A DNA stretch of 64,000 bases from NCBI RefSeq assembly GCF_001514285.1, contig NZ_KQ949036.1, positions 1-64,000 on the forward strand. The letters are read 5' to 3'. Under the pieces are notes generated by a model that was not told where the DNA came from, did no database searches, and saw nothing but the letters and a program-made list of their open reading frames with translations. The position numbers and the translations under genes are program-made. This DNA comes from Streptomyces sp. DSM 15324 (GTDB lineage: Bacteria; Actinomycetota; Actinomycetes; Streptomycetales; Streptomycetaceae). Positions 43,598 to 52,986 of the stretch are shown here, in pieces. Positions within the stretch are counted from its first letter, which is position 1, and every line of letters begins with the position of its first letter.

Positions 43598-44758
43598 TCA
43601 GCTCACCTTGAGTTCCAGGATCCGGTCGTCGCCCTTCTTCGGGGTGCCGCGGCCGTCCGTGTTGCTGGTGGTGACCCAGAGCCTGTCGCCGCCCGCCGCG
43701 ACCACCGTGCGCAGTCGGCCGTGATCGCCCTGGAGGAAGGGCTGGGGGGCGGCCGAGGCCGCGGTGCCCTTGAGGGGGATGCGCCACAGGCGCTGTCCCT
43801 TCAGGCCGGCCATCCAGATCGAGCCCTCGGCGTAGGCGATGCCGCTGGGGGAGGCGTCGTCGGTGTGCCACTCGGCTATCGGGTTCACGTACGCCCCGTC
43901 GTCCGACGTGCCCTCCGCAGCCGGCCAGCCGTAGTCGCCGCCCGGCTTGATCGCGTTCAGTTCGTCCCAGGTGTTCTGGCCGAACTCCGAGGCGAACAGC
44001 CGCTGGTCGGAGTCCCAGGCCAGCCCCTGTACGTTCCGGTGGCCGTACGAGTACACCGCCGAGTCGGGGAAGGGGTTGCCCGGAGCCGGTTCGCCCTCGG
44101 GGGTCAGCCGCAGGATCTTGCCGCCCAGGGACTTCCTGTCCTGGGCCAGGCCGCGGTCGCCGCTCTCGCCCGTCCCGGCGTACAGCATCCCGTCGGGTCC
44201 GAAGGCGATCCGGCCGCCGTTGTGGATCATGCCCTTGGGGATGCCCTTGAAGACCGTGTCCGGCGCGCCCAGCTGATCGCCGGCGGGCCGCTTCGGGTCG
44301 TAGATCATCCGGACGATCCGGTTGTCCGAGACGGAGGTGAGGTACGCGTAGACCATGTGGTCCGAGGCGTAGTCGGGGGAGAGGGCGAGGCCGAGCAGTC
44401 CGCCCTCGCCGGCCGCGGAGACCCCCGGGACCTCGCCGACCTCGGTCTTCCTGCCGCTCGACTCCTGTACATGGGTGATCGTGCCCTCGTCGCGCGAGCC
44501 CACCAGGAGTCCGCCCTCGGGGAGCGGGGCCAGCCCCCACGGCGAGTTCAGGCCCTCGGCGACCGTGCGCACGACCTCGACCGTGCCCTTCGCGGGCGGG
44601 GTCGCCTCGGCGCTCGGGGAGGACGAGCCCCGGACCGCCGTACGGCTCGCGGACGCGCTCGGGCCCGCCCCGGACGACCCCCCGTGACCCGACGAGCAGC
44701 CCGCCGCGAACAGCAGCGCACCCGCGGCCAGCCCGGCCGTCACCACTCGACCTCGCAC
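43598..44758 (-). CDS. PQQ-dependent sugar dehydrogenase-like lipoprotein
   Basis: 386 residues. Lipobox FAAGC (Cys22) followed by a Ser/Ala linker. The six-bladed propeller of soluble glucose dehydrogenase/YliI-type proteins is recognisable: LNSPWGLAPLPEGGLLVGSR, GEGGLLGLALSPDYASD, HNGGRIAFGPDGMLYAGTGE, YGHRNVQGLAWD and GGDYGWPAAEG. Homologues oxidise aldoses with PQQ; no PQQ biosynthesis gene is in the window. The GTG at 44758 has GGGAG 7 nt upstream. It acts on the outer face of the membrane. Confidence 0.88.
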   Translation of the reverse strand: MRGRVVTAGLAAGALLFAAGCSSGHGGSSGAGPSASASRTAVRGSSSPSAEATPPAKGTVEVVRTVAEGLNSPWGLAPLPEGGLLVGSRDEGTITHVQESSGRKTEVGEVPGVSAAGEGGLLGLALSPDYASDHMVYAYLTSVSDNRIVRMIYDPKRPAGDQLGAPDTVFKGIPKGMIHNGGRIAFGPDGMLYAGTGESGDRGLAQDRKSLGGKILRLTPEGEPAPGNPFPDSAVYSYGHRNVQGLAWDSDQRLFASEFGQNTWDELNAIKPGGDYGWPAAEGTSDDGAYVNPIAEWHTDDASPSGIAYAEGSIWMAGLKGQRLWRIPLKGTAASAAPQPFLQGDHGRLRTVVAAGGDRLWVTTSNTDGRGTPKKGDDRILELKVS

Positions 44759-44884
44759 GATCGCGCTCCCTTCGACACGGGGATCCCGCGGCAGCCTCCA
44801 CCCGTGACTACGCGGGACCCGCCCTCCAGGTTCCCGATCCGGGCCGGTCCCACCCGAAAGCGGCACCGGAAGACCGCACGGCGC

Positions 44885-45883
44885 TCACTCCCACGATCCC
44901 TGGGCGGCGGGCAGCTCCGCCACCTCGGCCAGATCCCGGGACGTCAGCCGCAGCCCGGCCGCACCGGCGTTCTCCACCACCCACCGTTCCTGCTTGGCGC
45001 CCGGCACCGGGACCACGTGCCGCCCCTGCGCCAGCACCCAGGCCAGCGCCACCTGGGCGGCCGTCACCCCCTCGCCGTGCCGCGCCGCCACCCGGCGCAG
45101 ACCGGCGACCACGGACTGGTTCGCGGCCATCATCTCGGCCGTGAAACGGGGGTGGCGGGCCCGCATGTCGTCCGGCTCGAAGCCCTCGCCCGGGGTCAGC
45201 GTGCCGGTGAGGAAACCATTCCCCAGCGGCATCGCCGCCAGAAACCCCACCCCGCGCTCCGCGCACCACGGCAGCAGCGCGTCCAGGGCCTCCGGCGACC
45301 ACACCGACAGCTCCGCCTCCACCGCGCTCACGGGGAACACCTGCTGCAGCCGGCGCAGCTGCGCGATCGTCGGGTCGTGCAGTCGCCCACCGGAGCGCCG
45401 GCCGCCCCGCGCTCCCACCGCGCACAGCCCCAACGCCCGTACCTTGCCCGCCCGTACGAGCTCCGCCATCGCGCCCCAGGTCTCCTCGACCGGGACCTCG
45501 GGGTCGGCGCGGTGCAGCTGGTACAGGTCGATGACCTCCGTCTGGAGCCGCCGCAGCGACGCGTCACAGGCGCGTCTCACGTACGCGGGGCGGCCGTTGG
45601 CCACGATGTGCTGCTCGCCCACGAGCAGGCCGACCTTCGTCGACACGAACGCGTCCTCGCGCCGCTCCTTCAACACCCGCCCCAGTAAGAGCTCGTTGGT
45701 GAACGGGCCGTACATGTCGGCCGTGTCCAGCAGGGTCGAACCCAGGTCCAGTGCCCGGTGCACCGCCCTCACCGATTCCTCGCCCCGCCGCCGCGACCCG
45801 CTGTATCCCCAGCTCATCGGCATGCACCCGAGTCCGACGGCCCCCACCGAGAGCGCCCCCACACCGATCGTCCTGCGCTCCAC
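44885..45883 (-). CDS. Aldo/keto reductase
   Basis: 332 residues. Tetrad visible: Asp and Tyr in DTADMYGPFTNE, Lys in VSTKVG, His in LYQLHR. GLGCMPMSWGY near the N terminus and the C-terminal VVPVPGAKQERWVVENAGA (NADPH-phosphate binding) are typical of the AKR11/13-like group. The loop after strand 6 holds an unusual Gly/Arg-rich insertion (GARGGRRSGGRL). The GTG at 45883 has GGGAGG upstream. It is divergent from the hydroxyacid dehydrogenase gene. Substrate unknown. Confidence 0.9.
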   Translation of the reverse strand: MERRTIGVGALSVGAVGLGCMPMSWGYSGSRRRGEESVRAVHRALDLGSTLLDTADMYGPFTNELLLGRVLKERREDAFVSTKVGLLVGEQHIVANGRPAYVRRACDASLRRLQTEVIDLYQLHRADPEVPVEETWGAMAELVRAGKVRALGLCAVGARGGRRSGGRLHDPTIAQLRRLQQVFPVSAVEAELSVWSPEALDALLPWCAERGVGFLAAMPLGNGFLTGTLTPGEGFEPDDMRARHPRFTAEMMAANQSVVAGLRRVAARHGEGVTAAQVALAWVLAQGRHVVPVPGAKQERWVVENAGAAGLRLTSRDLAEVAELPAAQGSWE

Positions 45884-45946
45884 CTGCCCGCGACCCTCCC
45901 TGTTACGACCCCCCAACCTAACCTCTGCACACGCGCGTACCTCAAT

Positions 45947-45952
45947 TAGCCT
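45947..45952 (+). promoter_or_regulatory. -10 box for a probable leaderless transcript
   Basis: TAGCCT is followed by 6 nt and ATG 45959, placing transcription start on the ATG. No Shine-Dalgarno is present. The -35 region is weak. Confidence 0.5.
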
Positions 45953-45958
45953 CTCGGC

Positions 45959-46933
45959 ATGAGCATCGACCCACCCCGTGACGTATGGCTGCCCATCCCC
46001 CCGCAGGAGATCGAGGGTCTCCCCGAAGGGTTCGACTACCTCTTCTGGGACGGAGGAGAGGACGGCGACCAGCCGTACCCCGGTGACCCCGCCGACTGCG
46101 TGGTGTACGTCGTGCCGTACATGAAGGCGCAGCGGGTGCGGGTGGCGCCGCTGGCCGAGATGCGGCGGGTGCGGGTCGTGCAGACGCTCACCGCCGGGGT
46201 GGACGACGTCACCGCACGGCTGGCGGACCTGCCGCCCGGTGTGCGGCTCTGCAACGCGCGCGGGGTGCACGAGGCCAGCACCGCCGAACTGGCGCTCACC
46301 CTGACGCTCGCCGCGCTGCGGGGGATCCCGCAGTTCGTGCGGGCCCAGGACCGGGGGCACTGGGAGGGCGGCTTCCATCCGGCGCTCGCCGACAAGAACG
46401 TGCTGGTCGTCGGGTACGGGGCCATCGGCGCCGCCATCGAGGACCGGCTCGTTCCGTTCGAGGTGGCGCGTGTGGCGCGCGTCGCGCGCTCCCAGCGCAC
46501 GACGGCGCGCGGGCTTGTGCACCCCTTCACCGAACTGCCCGCCCTGCTGCCCGACGCGGACGTGGTCATCCTCTCCACCCCGCTCACCGAGACCACCCGC
46601 GGCCTGGTCGACGCCGAGTTCCTGGCCCGGATGAAGGACGGCGCGCTCCTGGTCAACGTGGCCCGCGGCCCGGTCGTCGACACCAAGGCGCTGCTCGCCG
46701 AACTGGAGACGGGCCGCCTCACCGCCGCCCTGGACGTCACCGACCCCGAACCCCTGCCCCCCGCGCACCCGTTGTGGCGCGCGCCCGGTGTGCTGATCAG
46801 CCCCCACGTCGGCGGCCCCACCTCCGCCTTCCTGCCGCGCGCCAAGCGGCTGCTGGTGGACCAGTTGGGACGGTTCGTGAACCGGGAACCGCTGCGCCAC
46901 GTGATCCTGACGACGGGTGCGGCAGCCGTGTAG
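45959..46933 (+). CDS. D-isomer 2-hydroxyacid dehydrogenase
   Basis: 324 residues. NAD-binding motif VVGYGAIGAAIEDRL, catalytic Arg in NVARGPVVDT, Glu in DVTDPEPLP and His in ISPHVGG. The N-terminal domain is short and acidic (DYLFWDGGEDGD). It reduces a 2-oxoacid or oxidises a D-2-hydroxyacid; the substrate is unknown. It is divergent from the aldo/keto reductase gene with a 75-nt gap and is probably leaderless. SerA, a distant relative, lies further downstream. Confidence 0.92.
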   Translation: MSIDPPRDVWLPIPPQEIEGLPEGFDYLFWDGGEDGDQPYPGDPADCVVYVVPYMKAQRVRVAPLAEMRRVRVVQTLTAGVDDVTARLADLPPGVRLCNARGVHEASTAELALTLTLAALRGIPQFVRAQDRGHWEGGFHPALADKNVLVVGYGAIGAAIEDRLVPFEVARVARVARSQRTTARGLVHPFTELPALLPDADVVILSTPLTETTRGLVDAEFLARMKDGALLVNVARGPVVDTKALLAELETGRLTAALDVTDPEPLPPAHPLWRAPGVLISPHVGGPTSAFLPRAKRLLVDQLGRFVNREPLRHVILTTGAAAV

Positions 46934-46994
46934 TCCGGTTCCGGCACCCTCCGCAGTCCCCCGGGCGCGGTGCGTACGCATATGCCGATGATCG

Positions 46995-47029
46995 TCACAG
47001 AGCGTAGAGAACCTATGTCCCTGAGTGAC
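46995..47029. promoter_or_regulatory. Two BldD-box-like sites upstream of the second GGDEF gene
   Basis: On the minus strand 47029-47016 reads GTCACTCAGGGACA, which fits 8 of 9 specified positions of the published BldD consensus as I remember it (TNACNCWGNGTNA). A weaker match (7 of 9), TCACAGAGCGTAG, lies at 46995-47007 on the plus strand. BldD-c-di-GMP is known to control several cyclic-di-GMP genes in Streptomyces. Confidence 0.45.
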
Positions 47030-47100
47030 GAGACTGGTGTATCGTCCCGACAGGGGCTGCGCCGCGACCTTTCGGCGCCTGGGACGGACATTTCAGACTT

Positions 47101-50100
47101 GTGAGGGGGGCGACGGGCGATGCACGGCCTATGGACGAACGATCCGACGCGGCGGAGCCGCCGGCGGCGGCCCTGGCGCACGGCCGCGAGCAGACACGGT
47201 CACGACACCCACCCCGGCCGTCACCGCCACCGGCACGGCCGCCGGATTCAGGCGCACCGGGACCCGAGGGACCCGGCGCCGCGGACGTGGGGGACCCGGT
47301 GAGTACGCCGACGACCTCCACGACCCTCCTCGACGGAGTCGACCCGGCCCCGCGCGACCGGTCCCCGGCCAAGAGGCCGCCGACCGGGCGCCCGGCCTTC
47401 GGCGCCGGCAAGAACGTGGTGCACCAACTGGTGCTGGCCCTCCTCTGCGCGGGATACGCCGTCGGTTCCGCACTCGGCTGGGGCTCCGACGAACTCGCAC
47501 TGATCATGGGCGACTTCGGACTGACCGCCGCGGCGGGCGCCGCCGCCGTCTCCTGCTTCCTCTACGCGCGCACCCGGCGCGTCCGCTTTCGACCCGCCTG
47601 GCTGCTCTTCGCCCTCTCCTCGGCCATGGCCGCCCTCGGCAACCTCGTCTGGGGGTGGTACGAGGTCGTCCTCGGACGTCCCGTGCCCAGCCCCAGCTAC
47701 GCCGACCTGTTCTTCCTGTGCTTCGCGCCCCCCGCGATCGTGGGGCTGCTGGTGCTGGCGGCCCGGCCCGTCACCAAGGCCGGCTGGGTCTGCCTGGTGC
47801 TCGACGCCTGGCTGATCGCCGGCTCGCTGCTCACCCTCTCCTGGAGCCTCGCCCTCGCGCAGGCCGCGAAGTTCGACGGACCGAGCGTGGCGCACGCGGC
47901 CCTGTCGCTGGCGTACCCGCTGCTCGACATCGCCCTGGTGAGCATGGTCCTCGTCCTGCACTTCCGAAGGGCCTACGTGAACCGCACGGCCGTCAACACG
48001 GCCGTCGGCGCGCTCGCGCTGACCGTGATGTGCGACGCCCTGTTCACCTCGCCGCTCATGCACAACAACTACCACTCCGGCCAGCTCCTCGACGCGGGCT
48101 GGTTCGCGGGCTCCCTGCTCCTGGCCTACGCCCCCTGGGCCGCCACCCGGCAGCAGGGGGCCGCCGACGAGGGACACACGCGCGTGGTCCACGAGCACGT
48201 ACCGGGACAGCACCCCGGCGGACACCCGCACGCGGCCCCGCACCCCTCCGCGGGCGCCCACCCACCCGCGCAGTCGCCCCCGCAGGGCGGCGACCACGGC
48301 CGCTATCCGGCCAACCGGCCCATCACCGGCTCCCTCGCCGCCCTCACCCCCTACCTCGCCGCCGCCGTCTGCACCCTGGGGATCCTCTACAACGTCCTCA
48401 ACGGCCGCAGCGTCGACCGCGTGGTGCTGCTCACCGGCGGCGCGGTCGTGCTCGCCCTCGTGGTGCGCCAGGGGATCATGCTGCTGGACAACATCACCCT
48501 CACCCAGGAACTGGCCCAGAAGGAGAACCACTTCCGCTCCCTGGTGCAGGGCTCCAGCGACGTCATCATGATCGCCGCCCCCAGCGGCATCCTGCGGTAC
48601 GTCTCCCCGGCCGCCGCCGGGGTCTACGGACGGCCCGCCGAAGCGCTCGTGGGCACCGAGCTGGCCGACCTCATCCACCCCGAGGACCTCGGCTGCGTGG
48701 TGCACGAGGTGCGCCGCTTCCTCGCCGCCAACCCCCAGGACGAGCCCACCACCCGCATCGAGTGCCGATTCCGCTCCGGCGAGGCCGACAGCGGGGGCGG
48801 CTGGCTCAACGTCGAGTCCACGGTCAACCGCCACCACGGCGGCCTGATCTTCAACAGCCGGGACGTCACCGAACGGGTGCGCCTCCAGGCCCAGCTCCAG
48901 CACAACGCCGAGCACGACCCCCTCACCGACCTGCCCAACCGCGCGCTGTTCACCCGGCGCGTCCAGCAGGCCCTGTCCGGCCGCCGCAGCTCCGACCGGG
49001 GCACCGCCCTGCGCAACACCGCTGTCCTCTTCATCGACCTCGACGGCTTCAAGGCGGTCAACGACACCATCGGCCACCAGGCCGGGGACGCCCTCCTCGT
49101 CCAGGCCGCCCGCCGGCTCCAGGACGCCGTCCGCAAGGGCGACACCGCGTCCCGGCTCGGCGGCGACGAGTTCGCCGCCCTGATCGTCGGCGACACCACC
49201 CGCGACCGGGCCGCACGGGAGCGGCACATCCTGGAGCTCGCCGACCGCCTCAGGGTCACCCTCTCCCAGCCCTACCCGATCGACGGCAACGACGTCAGGG
49301 TCGCCGCCTCCATCGGGGTCGCCTTCGCCGAACCCGGCCTCGGCGCGGGCGAGATCCTGCGCAACGCCGACCTCGCGATGTACCGCGCCAAGGCGGGCGG
49401 CAAGGGCCGGGTCGAGCTGTACAAGCCGCAGATGCAGCAGGACGTCGTACGCAAGGCGGAACTCGCCACGCGGCTGCGGGCCGCCCTGCACGACGGCGAG
49501 TTCGCCCTGCTGCACCAGCCCGTGGTCCGGCTGGACGACGGCCGGATCTCGTCGGTCGCCGCCCAGGCGCGCTGGCGCTCCTCCCAAGGGGTCCTGTTCA
49601 CCCCCGCCGAGTTCCTGCGGGTCGCGGAGGACGGCGACCGGACCGCCGAACTGGGTCGCTGGATCCTGGAGGAGGCCGTCGAACAGGCCGCCGACCGGAT
49701 CGCGAGCGGACTCACCGTCCCCGTGGCGGTCCGCACCAGCGCCCGCCGGCTGCTGGACCGGTCGACGCCGCTGGGCTCCGTGGAGGCCCTCCTCACCCGG
49801 CACGGACTGCCCTCCGGCTCCCTGCTGATCGAACTGGCGGACCTCGACCACAAGGTGGCCCTGGACGAGCTGGAGCGCCGCCTGGGGGCGCTGCGCCGCC
49901 TCGGCGTCCGGATCGCCCTCGACGGCTTCGGCGGCGGCTACGGCGCCCTCACCGCGCTGCGCCGGCTCCCCGTCGACGTCCTCAAGCTCGACCGCTCACT
50001 GGTCGAGGGGGTCGTCGAGTCCGCGCGGCTGCACAAGATCACCAGCGGGCTGCTGCGGATCGCCTGCGACCTCGGGCTCCCGTCCGTGGCCGAGGGCGTG

Positions 50101-50355
50101 GACCTGCCCGAACAGGTCGTGGCCCTGCGCGCGATGGGCTGCACCCACGGCCAGGGCATGGCGTTCTCCGGGCCGCTCGACGAGTACCGGCTGCGGCGGG
50201 CGCTCGCCACCGGCCGCTACTCGGTGCCGCACGGTCCGGTGGAACCCGCGTTCGCGGGCGGCGCCCCGGGGGTGTACACCAGTGGGGTGACGGCCGTCCT
50301 GGGGAGCGGAAGTGGACTGCGCTCACATACTGAGACTCCTGTCCCACCCACTTGA
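47101..50355 (+). CDS. Membrane PAS-GGDEF-EAL protein with degenerate EAL domain
   Basis: Up to 1084 residues from GTG 47101; in-frame starts at 47131 and 47299 are also possible, as the first ~66 residues are Pro-rich. Layout: about nine membrane helices (~100-350), a His/Pro-rich loop (~360-410), two more helices, a PAS domain (~475-600), GGDEF (motif at 687-691, intact) and EAL (~795-1040). In the EAL domain EAL reads AAQ (820-822), DDFGTG reads DGFGGG (from 941), the ITE motif reads LAD, and AEGVE reads AEGVD. Phosphodiesterase activity is therefore unlikely; a diguanylate cyclase with an inactive or binding-only EAL is the better reading. Confidence 0.9.
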   Translation: MRGATGDARPMDERSDAAEPPAAALAHGREQTRSRHPPRPSPPPARPPDSGAPGPEGPGAADVGDPVSTPTTSTTLLDGVDPAPRDRSPAKRPPTGRPAFGAGKNVVHQLVLALLCAGYAVGSALGWGSDELALIMGDFGLTAAAGAAAVSCFLYARTRRVRFRPAWLLFALSSAMAALGNLVWGWYEVVLGRPVPSPSYADLFFLCFAPPAIVGLLVLAARPVTKAGWVCLVLDAWLIAGSLLTLSWSLALAQAAKFDGPSVAHAALSLAYPLLDIALVSMVLVLHFRRAYVNRTAVNTAVGALALTVMCDALFTSPLMHNNYHSGQLLDAGWFAGSLLLAYAPWAATRQQGAADEGHTRVVHEHVPGQHPGGHPHAAPHPSAGAHPPAQSPPQGGDHGRYPANRPITGSLAALTPYLAAAVCTLGILYNVLNGRSVDRVVLLTGGAVVLALVVRQGIMLLDNITLTQELAQKENHFRSLVQGSSDVIMIAAPSGILRYVSPAAAGVYGRPAEALVGTELADLIHPEDLGCVVHEVRRFLAANPQDEPTTRIECRFRSGEADSGGGWLNVESTVNRHHGGLIFNSRDVTERVRLQAQLQHNAEHDPLTDLPNRALFTRRVQQALSGRRSSDRGTALRNTAVLFIDLDGFKAVNDTIGHQAGDALLVQAARRLQDAVRKGDTASRLGGDEFAALIVGDTTRDRAARERHILELADRLRVTLSQPYPIDGNDVRVAASIGVAFAEPGLGAGEILRNADLAMYRAKAGGKGRVELYKPQMQQDVVRKAELATRLRAALHDGEFALLHQPVVRLDDGRISSVAAQARWRSSQGVLFTPAEFLRVAEDGDRTAELGRWILEEAVEQAADRIASGLTVPVAVRTSARRLLDRSTPLGSVEALLTRHGLPSGSLLIELADLDHKVALDELERRLGALRRLGVRIALDGFGGGYGALTALRRLPVDVLKLDRSLVEGVVESARLHKITSGLLRIACDLGLPSVAEGVDLPEQVVALRAMGCTHGQGMAFSGPLDEYRLRRALATGRYSVPHGPVEPAFAGGAPGVYTSGVTAVLGSGSGLRSHTETPVPPT

Positions 50356-50388
50356 CAGTCGGTGCGCGCCAGGGGGAGGGTCAATGCC

Positions 50389-50430
50389 ATGCGCACCCGA
50401 ATTCTCGTACTTGGAAAGCGCGTCGGCTGA
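50389..50430 (+). CDS. ilv leader peptide (attenuator)
   Basis: 13-residue peptide MRTRILVLGKRVG with consecutive Ile-Leu-Val-Leu codons (ATT CTC GTA CTT) and another Val near the end. GGGGGAGGG lies about 8 nt upstream as ribosome-binding site. It ends 54 nt before an intrinsic terminator and 140 nt before ilvB, the classical layout for attenuation by branched-chain aminoacyl-tRNA supply: ribosome stalling at Ile/Leu/Val codons would favour read-through. Confidence 0.85.
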   Translation: MRTRILVLGKRVG

Positions 50431-50484
50431 AGCTGGTGACGCCCGGGAAACCCCGGACTCCCAGCGACCCACACCCGGCGCGCT

Positions 50485-50518
50485 CCCCTCGCTTGCCTTT
50501 CGGCACGAGGGGTTTTTT
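50485..50518 (+). terminator. Attenuator terminator upstream of ilvB
   Basis: Stem CCCCTCG (50485-50491) with CGAGGGG (50506-50512), extended inside by GCC/GGC, followed directly by six T (50513-50518). A T tract is rare among the terminators of this window, which supports a true intrinsic attenuator. Competing upstream pairings include GCGTC (50420-50424) with GACGC (50438-50442) and CCGGG/CCCGG around 50443-50456. Confidence 0.88.
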
Positions 50519-50570
50519 GTTGCACAAAACGCAGTGAACCCGCAGTAAAACCCTCAGCATCGAGAAGAGA

Positions 50571-52421
50571 ATGCCGATGACCGAGCAGGCCACCGGGGCC
50601 CATCCGCAGCCCCGGCCCCGATCCGGAGGACACTCCGCCACCGTCGAGCACGTCACGGGCGCGCAGTCCCTCATCCGCTCCCTCGAGGAGGTCGGCGCCG
50701 AGACGGTCTTCGGCATTCCCGGCGGTGCGATCCTTCCCGCCTACGACCCGATGATGGACTCCACCCGGGTCCGCCACGTCCTGGTCCGGCACGAGCAGGG
50801 CGCCGGCCACGCGGCCACCGGCTACGCGCAGGCCACCGGCAAGGTCGGCGTCTGTATGGCGACTTCCGGCCCCGGCGCGACCAACCTGGTCACCCCGATC
50901 GCCGACGCGCACATGGACTCGGTGCCGCTCGTGGCGATCACCGGGCAGGTCGCGTCGAAGGCGATCGGCACGGACGCCTTCCAGGAGGCGGACATCGTCG
51001 GCATCACCATGCCGATCACCAAGCACAACTTCCTGGTCACCAAGGCCGAGGACATCCCGCGGGTGATCGCCCAGGCCTTCCACATCGCCTCCACCGGCCG
51101 CCCCGGCCCGGTCCTGGTCGACATCGCCAAGGACGCCCTCCAGGCGAAGACCACCTTCTCCTGGCCGCCCACCATGGACCTGCCCGGCTACCGCCCGGTG
51201 ACCAAGCCGCACGCCAAGCAGATCCGCGAGGCCGCCAAGCTGATCACCGCCGCCAAGCGGCCGGTCCTGTACGTCGGCGGCGGCGTGATCAAGGCCGGCG
51301 CCACCGCCGAGCTGAAGGTCCTCGCCGAGCTGACCGGCGCGCCCGTCACCACCACCCTGATGGCGCTGGGCGCGTTCCCCGACAGCCACCCGCAGCACCT
51401 GGGCATGCCCGGCATGCACGGCTCCGTCGCCGCGGTCACCGGTCTGCAGAAGGCCGACCTGATCGTCGCCCTCGGCGCCCGCTTCGACGACCGCGTCACC
51501 GGCAAGCTGGACAGCTTCGCGCCGTACGCCAAGATCGTCCACGCGGACATCGACCCGGCCGAGATCGGCAAGAACCGCGCCGCCGACGTGCCCATCGTGG
51601 GCGACGCCCGCGAGGTCATCGCCGATCTGATCCAGGCGGTGCAGAAGGAGCACAGCGAGGGCCAGCAGGGCGACTACACCGCCTGGTGGAAGGACCTCAG
51701 CCGCTGGCGCGAGACCTACCCGCTCGGCTACGACCAGCCCGCCGACGGCTCGCTCTCCCCGCAGCAGGTCATCGAGCGCATCGGCCGGCTCGCCCCCGAG
51801 GGCACGATCTTCGCGGCGGGCGTCGGCCAGCACCAGATGTGGGCCGCCCACTTCATCCAGTACGACAAGCCCGCCACCTGGCTGAACTCCGGCGGCGCGG
51901 GCACCATGGGCTACGCCGTCCCGGCCGCGATGGGTGCCAAGGCCGGAGCGCCGGCGAAGACCGTCTGGGCGATCGACGGCGACGGCTGCTTCCAGATGAC
52001 CAACCAGGAACTCACCACCTGCGCCCTGAACAACATCCCGATCAAGGTCGCCATCATCAACAACGGCGCCCTCGGGATGGTCCGCCAGTGGCAGACCCTG
52101 TTCTACAACCAGCGGTACTCCAACACCGTGCTGCACTCCGGGCCGAACGACGTCAACCCGGACGCCCGCGGCACCCGGGTCCCCGACTTCGTGAAGCTGT
52201 CGGAGGCCATGGGCTGCCACGCGATCCGCTGCGAGTCCCCGGACGAGCTGGACAAGGTCATCGAGGAGGCGAACTCGATCAACGACCGCCCGGTCGTCAT
52301 CGACTTCATCGTCCACGAGGACGCGATGGTCTGGCCGATGGTCGCCGCCGGCACCTCCAACGACGAGATCATGGCCGCCCGGGACGTCCGCCCCGACTTC
52401 GGCGACAGCGAAGACGACTGA
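50571..52421 (+). CDS. ilvB: Acetolactate synthase large subunit
   Basis: 616 residues. ThDP/FAD enzyme for the first common step of Ile/Val/Leu synthesis. Catalytic Glu in RHEQGAGHAATGYA, FAD region VGGGVIKAG to LGARFDDRVTG, ThDP motif GDGCFQMTNQELTTCALNN near residue 469. The start is ATG 50571, with a second ATG two codons later; GAGAAGAGA precedes. Expression is expected to be under the leader-peptide attenuator just upstream. First gene of ilvB-ilvN-ilvC. Confidence 0.97.
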   Translation: MPMTEQATGAHPQPRPRSGGHSATVEHVTGAQSLIRSLEEVGAETVFGIPGGAILPAYDPMMDSTRVRHVLVRHEQGAGHAATGYAQATGKVGVCMATSGPGATNLVTPIADAHMDSVPLVAITGQVASKAIGTDAFQEADIVGITMPITKHNFLVTKAEDIPRVIAQAFHIASTGRPGPVLVDIAKDALQAKTTFSWPPTMDLPGYRPVTKPHAKQIREAAKLITAAKRPVLYVGGGVIKAGATAELKVLAELTGAPVTTTLMALGAFPDSHPQHLGMPGMHGSVAAVTGLQKADLIVALGARFDDRVTGKLDSFAPYAKIVHADIDPAEIGKNRAADVPIVGDAREVIADLIQAVQKEHSEGQQGDYTAWWKDLSRWRETYPLGYDQPADGSLSPQQVIERIGRLAPEGTIFAAGVGQHQMWAAHFIQYDKPATWLNSGGAGTMGYAVPAAMGAKAGAPAKTVWAIDGDGCFQMTNQELTTCALNNIPIKVAIINNGALGMVRQWQTLFYNQRYSNTVLHSGPNDVNPDARGTRVPDFVKLSEAMGCHAIRCESPDELDKVIEEANSINDRPVVIDFIVHEDAMVWPMVAAGTSNDEIMAARDVRPDFGDSEDD

Positions 52422-52453
52422 GCCGCGAAGACGCAGAGAGAGACGCAACGAAC

Positions 52454-52978
52454 ATGTCCAAGCACACGCTCTCCGTCCTGGTGGAGAACAAGCCGGGCAT
52501 CCTGGCCCGGATCGCCGCCCTGTTCTCCCGCCGAGGCTTCAACATCGACTCGCTCGCCGTCGGTGTCACCGAGCACGCCGACATCTCCCGCATCACCATC
52601 GTGGTGAGCGTCGAGGCCCTGCCGCTGGAACAGGTCACCAAGCAGCTCAACAAGCTCGTCGAGGTGCTGAAGATCGTCGAGCTGGAGCCGGCCCAGGCCG
52701 TCCACCGCGAACTCGTTCTGGTGAAGGTGCGCGCCGACAACGAGACGCGCTCCCAGATCGTCGAGATCGTCCAGCTGTTCCGCGCCAAGACCGTGGACGT
52801 CTCCCCGGAGGCCGTGACCATCGAGGCCACCGGCAGCAGCGACAAGCTGTCCGCCATGCTCAAGATGCTGGAGCCGTACGGCATCAAGGAACTGGTCCAG
52901 TCGGGCACGATCGCGATCGGCCGCGGCGCCCGGTCGATCACGGACCGCTCGCTGCGCGCGCTCGACCGATCCGCGTAA
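52454..52978 (+). CDS. ilvN: Acetolactate synthase small (regulatory) subunit
   Basis: 174 residues. N-terminal ACT domain (HTLSVLVENKPGILARIAAL, then FSRRGFNIDSLAVG) that binds valine, and the C-terminal ALS-SS domain (RELVLVKVRADNETRSQI). It confers feedback inhibition on IlvB. It starts 32 nt after ilvB. Confidence 0.97.
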   Translation: MSKHTLSVLVENKPGILARIAALFSRRGFNIDSLAVGVTEHADISRITIVVSVEALPLEQVTKQLNKLVEVLKIVELEPAQAVHRELVLVKVRADNETRSQIVEIVQLFRAKTVDVSPEAVTIEATGSSDKLSAMLKMLEPYGIKELVQSGTIAIGRGARSITDRSLRALDRSA

Positions 52979-52986
52979 GGCTGGAC

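Noticed and set aside
47120..47302. 60-codon frame starting at ATG 47120 behind GAGGGGGG
   Set aside because: It has a decent ribosome-binding site but encodes only Arg/His-rich shadow sequence out of frame with the GGDEF protein; left as an unlikely upstream frame.
50352..50357. TTGACA as the ilvB promoter -35
   Set aside because: It overlaps the stop codon of the GGDEF gene and lacks a -10; the start point would also fall too close to the leader peptide.
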